Assembly (NCBI GenBank): GCA_964586075.1
Contig: CAZPGZ010000012.1
Span: forward strand, 23,975 to 87,974
Direction: 5' to 3'
Source of the DNA: JBAZLV01 sp964586075
Lineage (GTDB): Bacteria; Nitrospirota; UBA9217
Length of the DNA stretch: 64,000 bases
Every line of letters starts with the position of its first letter. The stretch's first letter is position 1. Under the pieces are notes generated by a model. That model ran no database searches and was not told where the DNA came from. It worked only from the letters and a program-made list of their open reading frames with translations. Positions 27,348-36,102 of this stretch are shown piece by piece. The position numbers and the translations under genes were made by a program.

Positions 27348-28382
27348 CTACGCGACGCCTTTCAGCTTATAGATGTACGCAAGAATCTTTGCCACTGCAC
27401 GGTACAGCTCTTCCGGGATGGGTTCGTTCAAATTCAATTTATACAGAGTGCGGGCCAACGGTTTGTCTTCCACGATCGGAATGCCGTGTTTGCGGGCGAG
27501 CTCTCTGATGTTCGCGGCGATGAGTTCCGCTCCCTTTGCGACCACCCGGGGGGCGGCCGTCCCGCCCCGCTCATAGCGAAGGGCAACGGCAAGATGCGTC
27601 GGGTTGGTTATAACCACAGTCGCCTTGGGGACTTCCTGCATCATCCGTCTGCGCGCCCGTTCCTTCTGGAGGCTGCGGATTCTCGATTTCATGATGGGAT
27701 CCCCTTCCGATTCCTTGAATTCATCCCTGATATCTTTCTTGCTCATTCTGATGGACCGTTCAAACTGCCATTTCTGCACGAAATAATCGATAACTGCGAT
27801 AATGGCAAAAAATCCGAAGCCGTACATGACCGATTGCGCAATGAGCTTCATGGATGCCGGCATAATTTCCTGAAGATCCATGGCCGACAGCTGGGGAAGA
27901 AAAGCGAACGTTTTGCTGATAATAAAATAAAACGCCAGACCGCCTGCTATAAACTTCAAAAGACTCTTGCCGAATTCCATAAGTCCTTCGAGCGAGAAGA
28001 GACGTTTTATGCCGGTTAACGGGTTCAGTTTCTCCAGATTTAGCTTCATCGGCTTTACCAGAAATCCGCCCTGCGCCACCGAGGAAAGCAGCGCAGTGAG
28101 GACGGCAATGGCGAAAAACGGCGCCAATATCCAGAATGTCTCGGTTCCTGCGACATACAGCGCTCGAAAAGGATCTCTCCCGTACCGGAGGCCGAGCATG
28201 TCGCCCATCATCCGTGACAGATGCTCCATGAGCGATCTGCCGGAGAAATACAGCATAAACAGAATACCGCTCATGACCGACAGGGCGACCATGTCCCTGC
28301 TTCTGACAATCTGGCCTTTCTCCCGTGCCTCGTCGCGTTTTTTCTGTGTACCGCGTTCTGTTTTGTCTTCTTGTTCCGCCAT
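27348..28382 (-). CDS. flhB: Flagellar export substrate-switch protein FlhB
   Basis: FlhB controls the switch from hook to filament export. The 344-residue protein has a charged N terminus (ERGTQKKRDEAREKGQI), four membrane segments and a cytoplasmic domain with the self-cleavage motif NPTH (in TNPTHLAVALRY). It lies two bases after fliR. A separate gene at 33570-33848 encodes a homologue of only the segment after NPTH. Confidence 0.97.
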   Translation of the reverse strand: MAEQEDKTERGTQKKRDEAREKGQIVRSRDMVALSVMSGILFMLYFSGRSLMEHLSRMMGDMLGLRYGRDPFRALYVAGTETFWILAPFFAIAVLTALLSSVAQGGFLVKPMKLNLEKLNPLTGIKRLFSLEGLMEFGKSLLKFIAGGLAFYFIISKTFAFLPQLSAMDLQEIMPASMKLIAQSVMYGFGFFAIIAVIDYFVQKWQFERSIRMSKKDIRDEFKESEGDPIMKSRIRSLQKERARRRMMQEVPKATVVITNPTHLAVALRYERGGTAAPRVVAKGAELIAANIRELARKHGIPIVEDKPLARTLYKLNLNEPIPEELYRAVAKILAYIYKLKGVA

Positions 28383-28384
28383 GA

Positions 28385-29137
28385 TTAACCCTTTGCTGCA
28401 GCGATGGCCCTCAGCATATCATCCTTGATGCCGGTGAAATAATCACCCACTACATAGATGAATACGGGCATGCTGATGATCATCACCAAAAAACCGAGTG
28501 CAATGTAGATCGGATATGCAACGAAAAAGATGTTGATCTGTGGCACCGCCTTGTAAATGAACCCAAGCAGAATATTCGCGATCAGCATGATGGTTACCAC
28601 CGGGGCGCAGACTTTGATCGCGATAATGAACATTTTGCTTCCCATTGCGATGATGGAAAAAACAAGGCTTTGTATATTGAGATGGCCTGCAGGTATCCAT
28701 TCATAGCTCTTGACGAATATCGTGATCAGATCATGATGGGCGTCCATGGAAAGAAAAACGAACATGGCGATGATGCCGTAGACCATGGAAATCTCCGTGG
28801 ACTGACCCATTTCCGGGTTGAAGACGGAAGCCATGGAAAGACCGGTTGCGGTGCTCATCAACTGTCCGGCCATGTCTACAGCGATAAATACAAGCCGGGC
28901 TGAAAAGCCGAGCGCTATTCCGAAAACGATTTCGCGCATGACTACGATCGGAATTTCCGGCCGTTCGACTTTGAACTCCACTATTGGTGAAAGAATCAGG
29001 GCGACGGCAACGGCAAATCCTATTTTGACCTGTGCCGGAAAGTTGTCGCTGCTCAAAAACGGGAGCAGGCTTACCATGATTCCTGCACGGAGCAGAATAA
29101 AAAGAAAGTTCGGTATGTATTGGGTCAGCAATTCCAT
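28385..29137 (-). CDS. fliR: Flagellar export-gate protein FliR
   Basis: FliR is a core membrane subunit of the flagellar export gate together with FliP and FliQ. The 250-residue protein has about six hydrophobic segments and the FliR signature region near GFSARLVFIAVDMAGQ. The ATG at 29137 has AGGA eight bases before it and begins with the usual hydrophobic MELLTQYIPNF; an upstream in-frame ATG adds nine polar residues and lacks a ribosome site. It lies between fliQ and flhB. Confidence 0.95.
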   Translation of the reverse strand: MELLTQYIPNFLFILLRAGIMVSLLPFLSSDNFPAQVKIGFAVAVALILSPIVEFKVERPEIPIVVMREIVFGIALGFSARLVFIAVDMAGQLMSTATGLSMASVFNPEMGQSTEISMVYGIIAMFVFLSMDAHHDLITIFVKSYEWIPAGHLNIQSLVFSIIAMGSKMFIIAIKVCAPVVTIMLIANILLGFIYKAVPQINIFFVAYPIYIALGFLVMIISMPVFIYVVGDYFTGIKDDMLRAIAAAKG

Positions 29138-29176
29138 CGTTATCCTGTCCAGCCCGCAATTCACAGGAGATTTTAT

Positions 29177-29446
29177 CTACCGTATATACACGGGGATATT
29201 CGTGATAATATTTGTTGTAAAGGTCATAAGCACCCGTGCGATCCACGGGAACAAAATAAAGAGACACAAAAAAACTGCCAGTACTTTCGGCACAAACGTC
29301 AGGGTGAATTCCTGTATCTGCGTTACTGCCTGGAACATGCTTATCAGTAATCCCACCACGAGACTTACGATCAGCACCGGTCCTGAGGCAAGCAGCACGG
29401 TTTTGAACACTTCTCCGGAAAGCTCTCGTACAACATCCACAGTCAT
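29177..29446 (-). CDS. fliQ: Flagellar export-gate protein FliQ
   Basis: An 89-residue protein with two membrane helices, the normal form of FliQ. It carries the family region SLVVGLLISMFQAVTQIQEFTLTF. The ATG at 29446 overlaps the fliP stop as ATGA and has AAGGAG upstream within fliP. A longer frame starting inside fliP is rejected. Confidence 0.95.
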   Translation of the reverse strand: MTVDVVRELSGEVFKTVLLASGPVLIVSLVVGLLISMFQAVTQIQEFTLTFVPKVLAVFLCLFILFPWIARVLMTFTTNIITNIPVYIR

Positions 29447-30075
29447 TGGAAACTCCTTACAATCGAACCCACCACAAGATTCCATCCATCCACCAGGACG
29501 AACAGGAGAACCTTAAAGGGAAGCGAAACAAGCGTCGGTGGAAGCATCATCATACCCATAGACATCAGGATGCTCGACACCACCATGTCAATAATCAAAA
29601 AGGGAAGATATAAAAGAAAGCCGATTTCAAAAGCTGTTTTCAATTCGCTGATCGCAAAAGCAGGCACCACGATCCGCAGAGGAAGGTCCGCAGGAGTTTC
29701 GGGTGTTTTTTCCTTCGCAATGTTCAGAAAAAGCGCGATGTCTTTTTCCCGCGTCTGCTTCAGCATAAAAGCCTTTGCCGGGGGCGCAGCCCGTTCTAGC
29801 GCCTGCTTGATCGTTATACGTTTGTCCAGGTACGGGTTCAACGCTTCCTTGGTGATTGTGTCGATCGTCGGCGACATGACATACATCGTCAGAAACAGCG
29901 CGAGCCCCACCAGCACCATGTTCGGCGGAATCGACTGGGTGCCGAGCGCCTGCTTCAGAAACGAGAGCACGACCACGATCCTCGTAAATGATGTGAACAT
30001 GATAAGGACCGCTGGCAAAAGCGACAGAAAGCTTATCAACAGAAAGACTTCTATTACCGGATCATTGATGGTCAT
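29443..30075 (-). CDS. fliP: Flagellar export-gate protein FliP
   Basis: FliP forms the core of the export gate. The 210-residue product has the conserved block FTSFTRIVVVLSFLKQALGTQS, ALFLTMYVMSP and the C-terminal GWNLVVGSI. It is about 35 residues shorter than enterobacterial FliP because it lacks the cleavable signal peptide, starting instead at the first membrane helix. This short form is known from other phyla. The fliO gene overlaps its start by 14 bases. Confidence 0.95.
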   Translation of the reverse strand: MTINDPVIEVFLLISFLSLLPAVLIMFTSFTRIVVVLSFLKQALGTQSIPPNMVLVGLALFLTMYVMSPTIDTITKEALNPYLDKRITIKQALERAAPPAKAFMLKQTREKDIALFLNIAKEKTPETPADLPLRIVVPAFAISELKTAFEIGFLLYLPFLIIDMVVSSILMSMGMMMLPPTLVSLPFKVLLFVLVDGWNLVVGSIVRSFQ

Positions 30076-30388
30076 ACAGTGTTTCCTTCAGCTGTTTTAA
30101 TTTTTTCAGTTTGTCACCCGTTTCTTTCACGACGGGTTCGACTTTGATGTCGTCGGACTCATAGGTCCTGAGCAGCCTCACATCCGATGGTGTGACCCCA
30201 AGCAGGAGGACCTCCGTCCCGACCTTGACCGCAATCAACCCCTTCCTCGGTCCGAGAGACTGGTGCGCCACGACTTTCATCATGCTTCCTGTCATCTGCT
30301 GTCTTTTTTTCAGGAAGAAACCCATCACGACGATCAGTCCGATGACGGCCGCAAGGGCAAATGCCATCTGCAGGTATGCGGTAATCAT
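30062..30388 (-). CDS. fliO: Flagellar biosynthesis protein FliO
   Basis: A 108-residue membrane protein with one N-terminal hydrophobic segment (about 5-25) and a small cytoplasmic domain with SLGPRKGLIAVKVGTEVLLLGVT, the typical FliO core. FliO helps assemble the FliP ring. It overlaps both fliN (as ATGA) and fliP. FliO is weakly conserved, so the call also rests on its place between fliN and fliP. Confidence 0.9.
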   Translation of the reverse strand: MITAYLQMAFALAAVIGLIVVMGFFLKKRQQMTGSMMKVVAHQSLGPRKGLIAVKVGTEVLLLGVTPSDVRLLRTYESDDIKVEPVVKETGDKLKKLKQLKETLYDHQ

Positions 30389-30768
30389 TTCAGTTGCCGT
30401 ATCCTTTCCGTAGGGCTGATGATGTCCGTAAGCCGGACTCCGAATTTCTCATTCACAACGACCACTTCGCCGCGGGCCACCAGTTTGTCGTTCACCAGGA
30501 TCTCCATGGGCTCGCCGGCAATCTTTTCGAGTTCGATCACCGATCCCTGGCCGAGTTGAAGAAGATCTTTGATCAGCATGCGCACTCTTCCGACTTCCAC
30601 GCTTATTTCAAGGGGAATATCCAGCAGAAAATCGATGTCCCTTGCCTTTACCTGCCCATTTCCATCATCCTTCAGCTCTTCGAAGGCGGCGCCTTGCGGC
30701 TGTACTTTCGGGGCCGCCTGCGGCGGCGGCGTCTTGGGGGCAGTTTGTACTTGTGCTTGCTCTGCCAT
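30385..30768 (-). CDS. fliN: Flagellar motor switch protein FliN
   Basis: FliN forms the lower part of the C ring and takes part in switching and export. The 127-residue product has a proline/alanine/glutamine-rich N terminus (about 1-40) and the SpoA domain with LDIPLEISVEVGRVRMLIKDLLQL and NDKLVARGEVVVVNEKFGVRLTDI. It comes 16 bases after fliM. Confidence 0.97.
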   Translation of the reverse strand: MAEQAQVQTAPKTPPPQAAPKVQPQGAAFEELKDDGNGQVKARDIDFLLDIPLEISVEVGRVRMLIKDLLQLGQGSVIELEKIAGEPMEILVNDKLVARGEVVVVNEKFGVRLTDIISPTERIRQLK

Positions 30769-30783
30769 GTCTGTCTCCTTAAT

Positions 30784-31752
30784 TTAATTGGTTTTCGTCA
30801 GTCGTATGGCCTGGTTTCCCCTGCTGTATCCCGGCCGTCCGCTGAATTTCGGCACATCTTCAACTGTTACCATAATGTCGTCTGTTGAACTCTTTCCGAG
30901 AGTAATCACGTCTCCAACTTTCAGGCTCATCAAATCTCCGAAAGTCAACCGGGCCCGATCCATCTCCGCTACGACTTTAACCCTTGATCCCATGAGTATT
31001 TCTTTCAGTCGTTCCACCCAACGCTGGTCGGTCCCGAATTTGTCACTTTGAATGCCGGAATAAATTTTTTCCTTTACCGGTTCGATCATGGAATAGGGTA
31101 TGCAGAAAAAAAGCTTTCCGGTGAAGTCTTCGACTTCCACATGAATTTCTATTTTTATAACGATTTCACTCGGCGTAACGATCGTTACAAACTGCGGGTT
31201 CATTTCTGCGCTCACATGCTCCGGACGTATCTGTTCGATGCCGTTCCAGGAGGCTGCCAGGTCGTGAAGAGCCATGGTGATGACTTTTTTAATCACCCGC
31301 TGTTCAATGGAGGTAAACGACCGGCCTTCGGATTTGACGTTCCTGACGCTCCCGCCGCCGAAGAAAAACTCCACGCATGCGAATACAAACGGTGCTTCTA
31401 GCACGCACAAAGCGAGCCCTTTGAGCGGTTCCATCCTGAAAATATTGATGCTTGAAGGAAAGGGAATTGTTTTCATTACTTCGCCGAATTTGAGAACCTG
31501 CACGTTCTGCACCGCAGTATCGACAAATTTCATCATGAATCCGGACACCGAGTTGCGAAAAAGCCTTGCAAAACGCTCATTCGCCATTTCCAAACCCGGC
31601 ATTCTGCCCCTGACTATCCGCTCCTGGTTTGCCAGGTTGTACACTCTGATACCGCCCATAAGCTTTTTCTTGGCTTCTTCGGTATCGATATCGCCGGACT
31701 GTACGCCTTTTAACAGGGAATCAACTTCGTCTTGAGAAAGGATGTCACTCAT
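30784..31752 (-). CDS. fliM: Flagellar motor switch protein FliM
   Basis: FliM binds phosphorylated CheY and sets motor direction. The 322-residue protein starts with the CheY-binding peptide LSQDEVDSLL, then the middle CheC-like domain and a C-terminal SpoA domain with VGDVITLGKSS. It overlaps fliL by 4 bases as ATGA. With CheY and the CheZ-type phosphatase in the same locus the whole output branch of the pathway is present. Confidence 0.97.
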   Translation of the reverse strand: MSDILSQDEVDSLLKGVQSGDIDTEEAKKKLMGGIRVYNLANQERIVRGRMPGLEMANERFARLFRNSVSGFMMKFVDTAVQNVQVLKFGEVMKTIPFPSSINIFRMEPLKGLALCVLEAPFVFACVEFFFGGGSVRNVKSEGRSFTSIEQRVIKKVITMALHDLAASWNGIEQIRPEHVSAEMNPQFVTIVTPSEIVIKIEIHVEVEDFTGKLFFCIPYSMIEPVKEKIYSGIQSDKFGTDQRWVERLKEILMGSRVKVVAEMDRARLTFGDLMSLKVGDVITLGKSSTDDIMVTVEDVPKFSGRPGYSRGNQAIRLTKTN

Positions 31753-32249
31753 TGCATTACAAACTCCGTAAAGTAAAGATTTTTAAAGATTTCCTTTCCG
31801 ATGGCCAGGTTTGCTCTCAGAAGAAGTTCATCCTTGAGCTGAAACTTTCCCTCCGGGCTGGACACGGCATCAACAGACTTGCTGCTCACCAGTGTAATAA
31901 TGGCGTCCCGCAACTGGGGGGTTTTTTCAGCGACCAGCGGTTGGTTCGCAGCGTCTCCCAATTCAAACTGCATGGCAACTTTTAAAAATCTGCCCTGCTC
32001 GGCAAGGTTCACAACGAAGGGATCCAACGCGATAAGCACAGTTTTTGCCGGCGCTTTTTTTTCTTCATTCTTTGCCTCAGCGGATTTTCCTTTGCTTCCC
32101 GCAAAATGCATATAAGCAAAAATGCCGCCTGCGAGAGAAAGCACCAAAATACCGATAATAATCAACAGGCTTTTATTGCTTCCACGCACCGGTTTCTTTT
32201 TCCCTTCTTCCTGCTCTTGTTCATTTTCTTCTTTTTTTGCCTCGGCCAT
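31749..32249 (-). CDS. fliL: Flagellar basal-body-associated protein FliL
   Basis: FliL supports stator function near the motor. The 166-residue protein has a very charged Glu/Lys-rich cytoplasmic N terminus (about 1-25), one membrane segment (about 31-50), a linker and a periplasmic domain with LDPFVVNLAEQGRFLKVAMQFEL. AAGGAGG lies before the ATG at 32249. It is the first gene of the 31-kb minus-strand motility block. Confidence 0.93.
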   Translation of the reverse strand: MAEAKKEENEQEQEEGKKKPVRGSNKSLLIIIGILVLSLAGGIFAYMHFAGSKGKSAEAKNEEKKAPAKTVLIALDPFVVNLAEQGRFLKVAMQFELGDAANQPLVAEKTPQLRDAIITLVSSKSVDAVSSPEGKFQLKDELLLRANLAIGKEIFKNLYFTEFVMQ

Positions 32250-32296
32250 TTGCAGCTCCTCCTTGCCATTCAAAGCTCGGCTAACGATCATAGATA

Positions 32297-32312
32297 TTCA
32301 AATTGCATGCCC
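32297..32312 (-). promoter_or_regulatory. Possible sigma-54 promoter before fliL
   Basis: On the minus strand the sequence reads GGGCAT, five bases, TTGAA. It keeps the GG-to-G spacing of RpoN sites and ends in the same TTGA as the flgB promoter, but misses two bases of the -24 element. It lies 48 bases before fliL in the 247-base divergent gap. That gap shows no gene. Confidence 0.35.
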
Positions 32313-32496
32313 GACGCAACATGCTGATAAAAAAGAATTTTATTATTTTCAAGAATGTCAAATTAATGACTCTGATAAATATTTGCCAAATAATGATGGA
32401 CGATTTGACGGTATGTGCAAAATCCATCTTGCTTAAAATGCGTCACAACAGTACAATTCAACTAATCATCGCCTGAATGAAGGACCCGCAAATACC

Positions 32497-33573
32497 ATGG
32501 ACAATCCTCTTGCGATAACTGCCGGTCAGGCAGGGAACCTGTATCCGAGCACAAAAACACCACTCTCCCTGCGCCCCGGCCAAGTCATACGGGCAGTCGT
32601 GCAGGACATCATTTCCGAGGATACTGTTCTTCTTCAGTTTGGAAACACACCCATTCAGGCAAAAACCGATCTTCCTTTGAATGCCGGACAGGTCCTCTTT
32701 TTGAAAGTCGACACGCTTGGCAGTGAGATACGACTGCGCGTCACGGCAGGTCCGCAAGAGAACGATGCGGCGCTGGTGGATGCATTGCTGACATCTCTTT
32801 CACGGCTGAAAACACTGGAACCGGCCGCAGCAGGTCTTGAGAAGCTGGCAGGACTCCTGCATGCAATCCCGGAGGGGATCAAGGACAGGGTTCCCGAGCT
32901 TTCCATACTGGGCAAGCTTTTTTTCCCCATCGAAGCATTGGACGGTGATGCGCTCAAGAAGGCCGTCATTGACAGCGGTGTATTGTTTGAAGCAAAACTG
33001 CGCATTATCGCGGAACAAGCAGTATGGGAAGGTGGGGCGGGGGGAGCGCAGATCCCCGGCAGCGACCTTAAAGGAGTCCTTCTTGCCGTCAAGGATGCTC
33101 TTGCCGATTCTGGTGTTTCGGGAGCTCTCCGGGACGCCGGAGTGAGCACACAGCAGCTTAACCAAACACTTGATAAACTTGTCGGGAACATTGAACTGCA
33201 ACAGATACAATCAAAGCTCGGAGATACGCTTCAACTGTTCCTGCCTGTACTCTGGAACGAACTGAAAGAAGAATGGATATCATTCAAAAAGACCAGGAGC
33301 AATTCAGTTGATACCGGCTATTCCTGCACCATCAATCTTGAACTCGAACGAATCGGGAAATTGCGGTCCCACGTTCTTTTGCAGTCCGGGCGTATTCACA
33401 TTAAAATGATCTGCGACAACCCCGCGTTTGTGGAAATAATGCAGAAGCACTCGGAGCTTCTCGGCAGACAGCTTGAATCCGCCGGTCTGAAAGCGGGAGG
33501 CATCTCGGCTGCACTGAAGCAGAATCTGGATTTCAGCCAAGATGTTTCCACAGGATTGGATTTGCACATATGA
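32497..33573 (+). CDS. FliK-like flagellar hook-length control protein
   Basis: A 358-residue protein with a beta-rich N terminus (about 1-90, LRPGQVIRAVVQDI and NAGQVLFLKV) and a C-terminal domain with LELERIGKLRSHVLLQSGRIHIKMI, the pattern of the FliK C-terminal substrate-specificity domain (Flg_hook). FliK measures hook length and signals FlhB to change export class. The gene is divergent from fliL and overlaps the downstream FlhB-like gene by 4 bases (ATGA). Family-level similarity is modest, so the call leans on the C-terminal pattern and on the neighbour. Confidence 0.72.
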   Translation: MDNPLAITAGQAGNLYPSTKTPLSLRPGQVIRAVVQDIISEDTVLLQFGNTPIQAKTDLPLNAGQVLFLKVDTLGSEIRLRVTAGPQENDAALVDALLTSLSRLKTLEPAAAGLEKLAGLLHAIPEGIKDRVPELSILGKLFFPIEALDGDALKKAVIDSGVLFEAKLRIIAEQAVWEGGAGGAQIPGSDLKGVLLAVKDALADSGVSGALRDAGVSTQQLNQTLDKLVGNIELQQIQSKLGDTLQLFLPVLWNELKEEWISFKKTRSNSVDTGYSCTINLELERIGKLRSHVLLQSGRIHIKMICDNPAFVEIMQKHSELLGRQLESAGLKAGGISAALKQNLDFSQDVSTGLDLHI

Positions 33574-33848
33574 GGGATAAGCAAAGAAAAGCTGCGGCAC
33601 TGAAATACCAGCGCGGTTCCCAGACTGCGCCGGCGGTTGTGGCAAAAGGGAAAGGTGCTGTGGCAGACCGTATCATCGCCCTTGCGCGGGAGCACGGCGT
33701 CCCCATACGGGAAGACCGGAACCTGGTGGAGGCCCTTTCCACGCTGGATCTTGACTCTGAAATACCTCCCGAACTCTATAAAGCGGTCGCAGAGGTGCTT
33801 GCCTTTATCTATCGATTAAGTGAAGAAACCAAAAAGTCCGCGCTCTAG
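33570..33848 (+). CDS. Stand-alone FlhB C-terminal homologue (FhlB/YlqH-like)
   Basis: A 92-residue soluble protein that aligns with the part of FlhB after the NPTH cleavage site: ALKYQRG, PAVVAKGKG, AREHGVPIREDRNLVEALSTLDLDSEIPPELYKAVAEVLAFIY. NPTH itself is absent. Such proteins are known in Firmicutes and proteobacteria, often beside fliK, and can stand in for the cleaved FlhB tail. The ATGA overlap with the FliK-like gene supports a joint role in substrate switching. A full FlhB is also present at 27348-28382. Confidence 0.88.
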   Translation: MRDKQRKAAALKYQRGSQTAPAVVAKGKGAVADRIIALAREHGVPIREDRNLVEALSTLDLDSEIPPELYKAVAEVLAFIYRLSEETKKSAL

Positions 33849-33896
33849 CTGTTGTCGAAGTGTCCGTTCCCTGTCAAAAAAATCTCCGAGTTGCAC

Positions 33897-33923
33897 TTAA
33901 GTTATTTACAATAATGCCGATAG
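33897..33923 (+). promoter_or_regulatory. Sigma-28 (FliA) promoter for the HD-GYP gene
   Basis: TTAAGTTA, an 11-base spacer, then GCCGATAG. This fits TAAAGTTT-N11-GCCGATAA with 6 of 8 and 7 of 8 matches. Transcription would start near 33930, leaving a leader of about 115 bases. TGCCGATA in the -10 region recurs inverted as TATCGGCA at 33962-33969. The rest of the 196-base gap shows nothing. Confidence 0.6.
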
Positions 33924-34044
33924 ATACGAATAGTAAAATATGCAGTTAAAATCCGCATCATTATCGGCACATAACCATCTGAATAATTTGAATATTATCA
34001 AAACAAGAACGCACAGACAGCATACAGGAAAATAACTTTATCCC

Positions 34045-35307
34045 ATGACTGACACGTTTACCCAAACTATTGATGAACAGTTGATTCCCATGGCTATTGA
34101 AAAGTTTGTCGAGGGTGCGGCATCTCCCTGCGATATTTTTCTGAATGACAATGGAAAGACCGTGGCGCTTTTTAACCGGGGAATGATTTTTGACGCTTCA
34201 ACCATGAGCGTTCTTCGTAAACAGGGCGTTACAGAAGTCCTTATTAAAAAGAATGAAGAACACAAAGTCGCAGCTCAAAAAATACAGCAGGAATTTGCAG
34301 AAGAGGCTGTTCCTGTCATGCCCGAGACGCCTGTTCCTCCTGCTATGGATTTTAAAGAATATTCTGTCAAGAAGGAACAGCACTTTCAGATAGATGGAAA
34401 ACTGCTGGTCCCGGGAACAGATGTGCATTTCAATATTTATACCTTCAATCAGGCTGCTTTGCACATGGTCGTCGAGGCATCGGAGAAGTCGCCTGCCAGA
34501 ATTCCTGAGTCCATTCAGAGCGCGACCGAAGAGCTTGTTATCAATAATGCCGACATCCCTTCTTACCAAGCCTATTTGAACGGCCTGCTGGCATCCTCAA
34601 ACCTCCCAACGGCGGAATTATCGCGGATAAAATCAACTGTCATCAAAGAAAATTCGAAGCTGATTGTTAAAGACCTGCTTGATAATCCGCGCAGCGGTGA
34701 AAAAATCAAAGAATCAATTGTGATGGTGAACAAAATGGTGGACGGCATCCTGGAGAACCGGGACGCGGTGTACGAACTGCTCTCCATCAGGAGTCATGAC
34801 TACTATACCTACACACATTCGGTGAACGTGGCGGCCCTCTCGGTCGGGCTGGGCATCGCGAGCGGGCTGAACAGAAGCAGTCTTGAGAAACTCGGCATCG
34901 GAACCATGCTGCATGACTTGGGGAAGAGTGCCATCCCTCACGAAATTCTGAATAAACCGGAGAAGCTTACTGATGACGAATTCCGCATCATGAAAAGCCA
35001 TGTTCTGGAAAGTGAAAAAATACTCAGGAAACAGAAAGAAATTCCGGAGGAATCGTATGCGGCAGTGCTTCAGCACCATGAAAGGATATCGGGAAAAGGA
35101 TACCCCTTCGGGCTGGCAGGAACGGAAGTTAAATTATTCGGCAGGATTTCGGCGATTGCTGATTGTTATGATGCCATAACGACCAAACGGGTATACAAAC
35201 CGGCATTCGCGCCGTTTCAGGCTTTATCGATCATGGTGAACGAGACTGGAAATTACGATCCGGATCTTATGGCTGTCTTTATAAAAATGCTGGGTAAAAT
35301 CACTTAG
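34045..35307 (+). CDS. HD-GYP-domain c-di-GMP phosphodiesterase
   Basis: A 420-residue cytoplasmic protein. The N-terminal 230 residues resemble the DUF3391-like or unassigned sensory part of HD-GYP proteins, and the C-terminal half is an HD-GYP domain. Metal and substrate motifs are intact: His290-Asp291 in MLHDLGK, a later QHHERISGKGYP with Gly352-Tyr353-Pro354. HD-GYP enzymes hydrolyse c-di-GMP and so favour motility. The sigma-28-like promoter upstream would place it under FliA, linking flagellar completion to c-di-GMP removal. Confidence 0.9.
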   Translation: MTDTFTQTIDEQLIPMAIEKFVEGAASPCDIFLNDNGKTVALFNRGMIFDASTMSVLRKQGVTEVLIKKNEEHKVAAQKIQQEFAEEAVPVMPETPVPPAMDFKEYSVKKEQHFQIDGKLLVPGTDVHFNIYTFNQAALHMVVEASEKSPARIPESIQSATEELVINNADIPSYQAYLNGLLASSNLPTAELSRIKSTVIKENSKLIVKDLLDNPRSGEKIKESIVMVNKMVDGILENRDAVYELLSIRSHDYYTYTHSVNVAALSVGLGIASGLNRSSLEKLGIGTMLHDLGKSAIPHEILNKPEKLTDDEFRIMKSHVLESEKILRKQKEIPEESYAAVLQHHERISGKGYPFGLAGTEVKLFGRISAIADCYDAITTKRVYKPAFAPFQALSIMVNETGNYDPDLMAVFIKMLGKIT

Positions 35308-35339
35308 GCAGATGCGTCCATCACGGCAGGCGCGTCTGC
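35308..35339 (+). terminator. Possible terminator after the HD-GYP gene
   Basis: GCAGATGCG and CGCGTCTGC form a 9-base stem with one G-U pair around a 14-base loop, directly after the stop codon. No T-run follows, so intrinsic termination would be weak. Confidence 0.35.
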
Positions 35340-35503
35340 ATACTTCATCCCCCCCGAGGAGGTTTCTCCGTATACTGTATGTAATGCCCGTTTCGAGATT
35401 TTGGAAATGCGCAAGCGTGGAGTAGTGCGGGAAACCTCCCCTCCCTTACACTATTTGTTCCAAACAACTACAGTTATGTTGAAAATGTATCGTTGCTTTT
35501 CAG

Positions 35504-36061
35504 CTACGGAACGTTGTATTTCCAATGGTGGCACTGAGCACAAAAATTTTCCGACCGTGCGTGCACGTGATGGCACAGAAGACAGTCAAGCTCTCCCATG
35601 TGCGACTGATGAGGGCTGGGCAGCGCTTTGTCCGTTAGCACAAGATTTGTCTTGTAGTCGGCATGGCAATCGAGACATTTCTGCCCCTCAGGACTCGTAG
35701 CCGGTCGTTCCTTCCCATGACAGTCGCTGCAGCTGATGCCGCTGAGCTGGTGCATATGGCCCGACGTCATTTTCCCTCTGAGTGTTCCGGGTTTCTTGGC
35801 TTCTCCTGTTTTCTGGTGGCAGCCCAGACAGCGTTTGTACGTCATACCATCGGTTTTCACATGCGCAGGCGGCAGTACCTTCTGGTCCCCGTGGCAAATG
35901 ATGCAATCACCCGGTTTGGCATTTTCATTTTGCTTCGGGCCGGAAAAAGCGGTTCCCGAGCAGAAGCCATACCAGACATATACAGCACACAGCATGAGCA
36001 TTATCCGAGCACAAACGCAGGCCTTCACAGAGCTGTTTGATTCACGATAATAATTCAACAC
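35504..36061 (-). CDS. Multiheme c-type cytochrome (six CXXCH motifs)
   Basis: A 185-residue exported cytochrome. A hydrophobic segment at about 17-35 acts as signal or anchor. Six heme-binding motifs follow: CIICH, CLGCH, CSDCH, CLDCH, CLLCH and CAQCH, the last two continuing with a second His. The pattern is that of small cytochrome c3 / tetraheme-type electron carriers. Its start is unclear: a GTG at 36061 sits only two bases after GGGAGGG, and a TTG at 36058 is better spaced. It follows the seven-heme cytochrome gene by 41 bases and probably passes electrons to the Tat flavoproteins encoded upstream. Confidence 0.85.
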   Translation of the reverse strand: MLNYYRESNSSVKACVCARIMLMLCAVYVWYGFCSGTAFSGPKQNENAKPGDCIICHGDQKVLPPAHVKTDGMTYKRCLGCHQKTGEAKKPGTLRGKMTSGHMHQLSGISCSDCHGKERPATSPEGQKCLDCHADYKTNLVLTDKALPSPHQSHMGELDCLLCHHVHARSENFCAQCHHWKYNVP

Positions 36062-36102
36062 GTCCCTCCCTTCATTTGTTAAGCAACTGCATTCTTTTTG
36101 GA

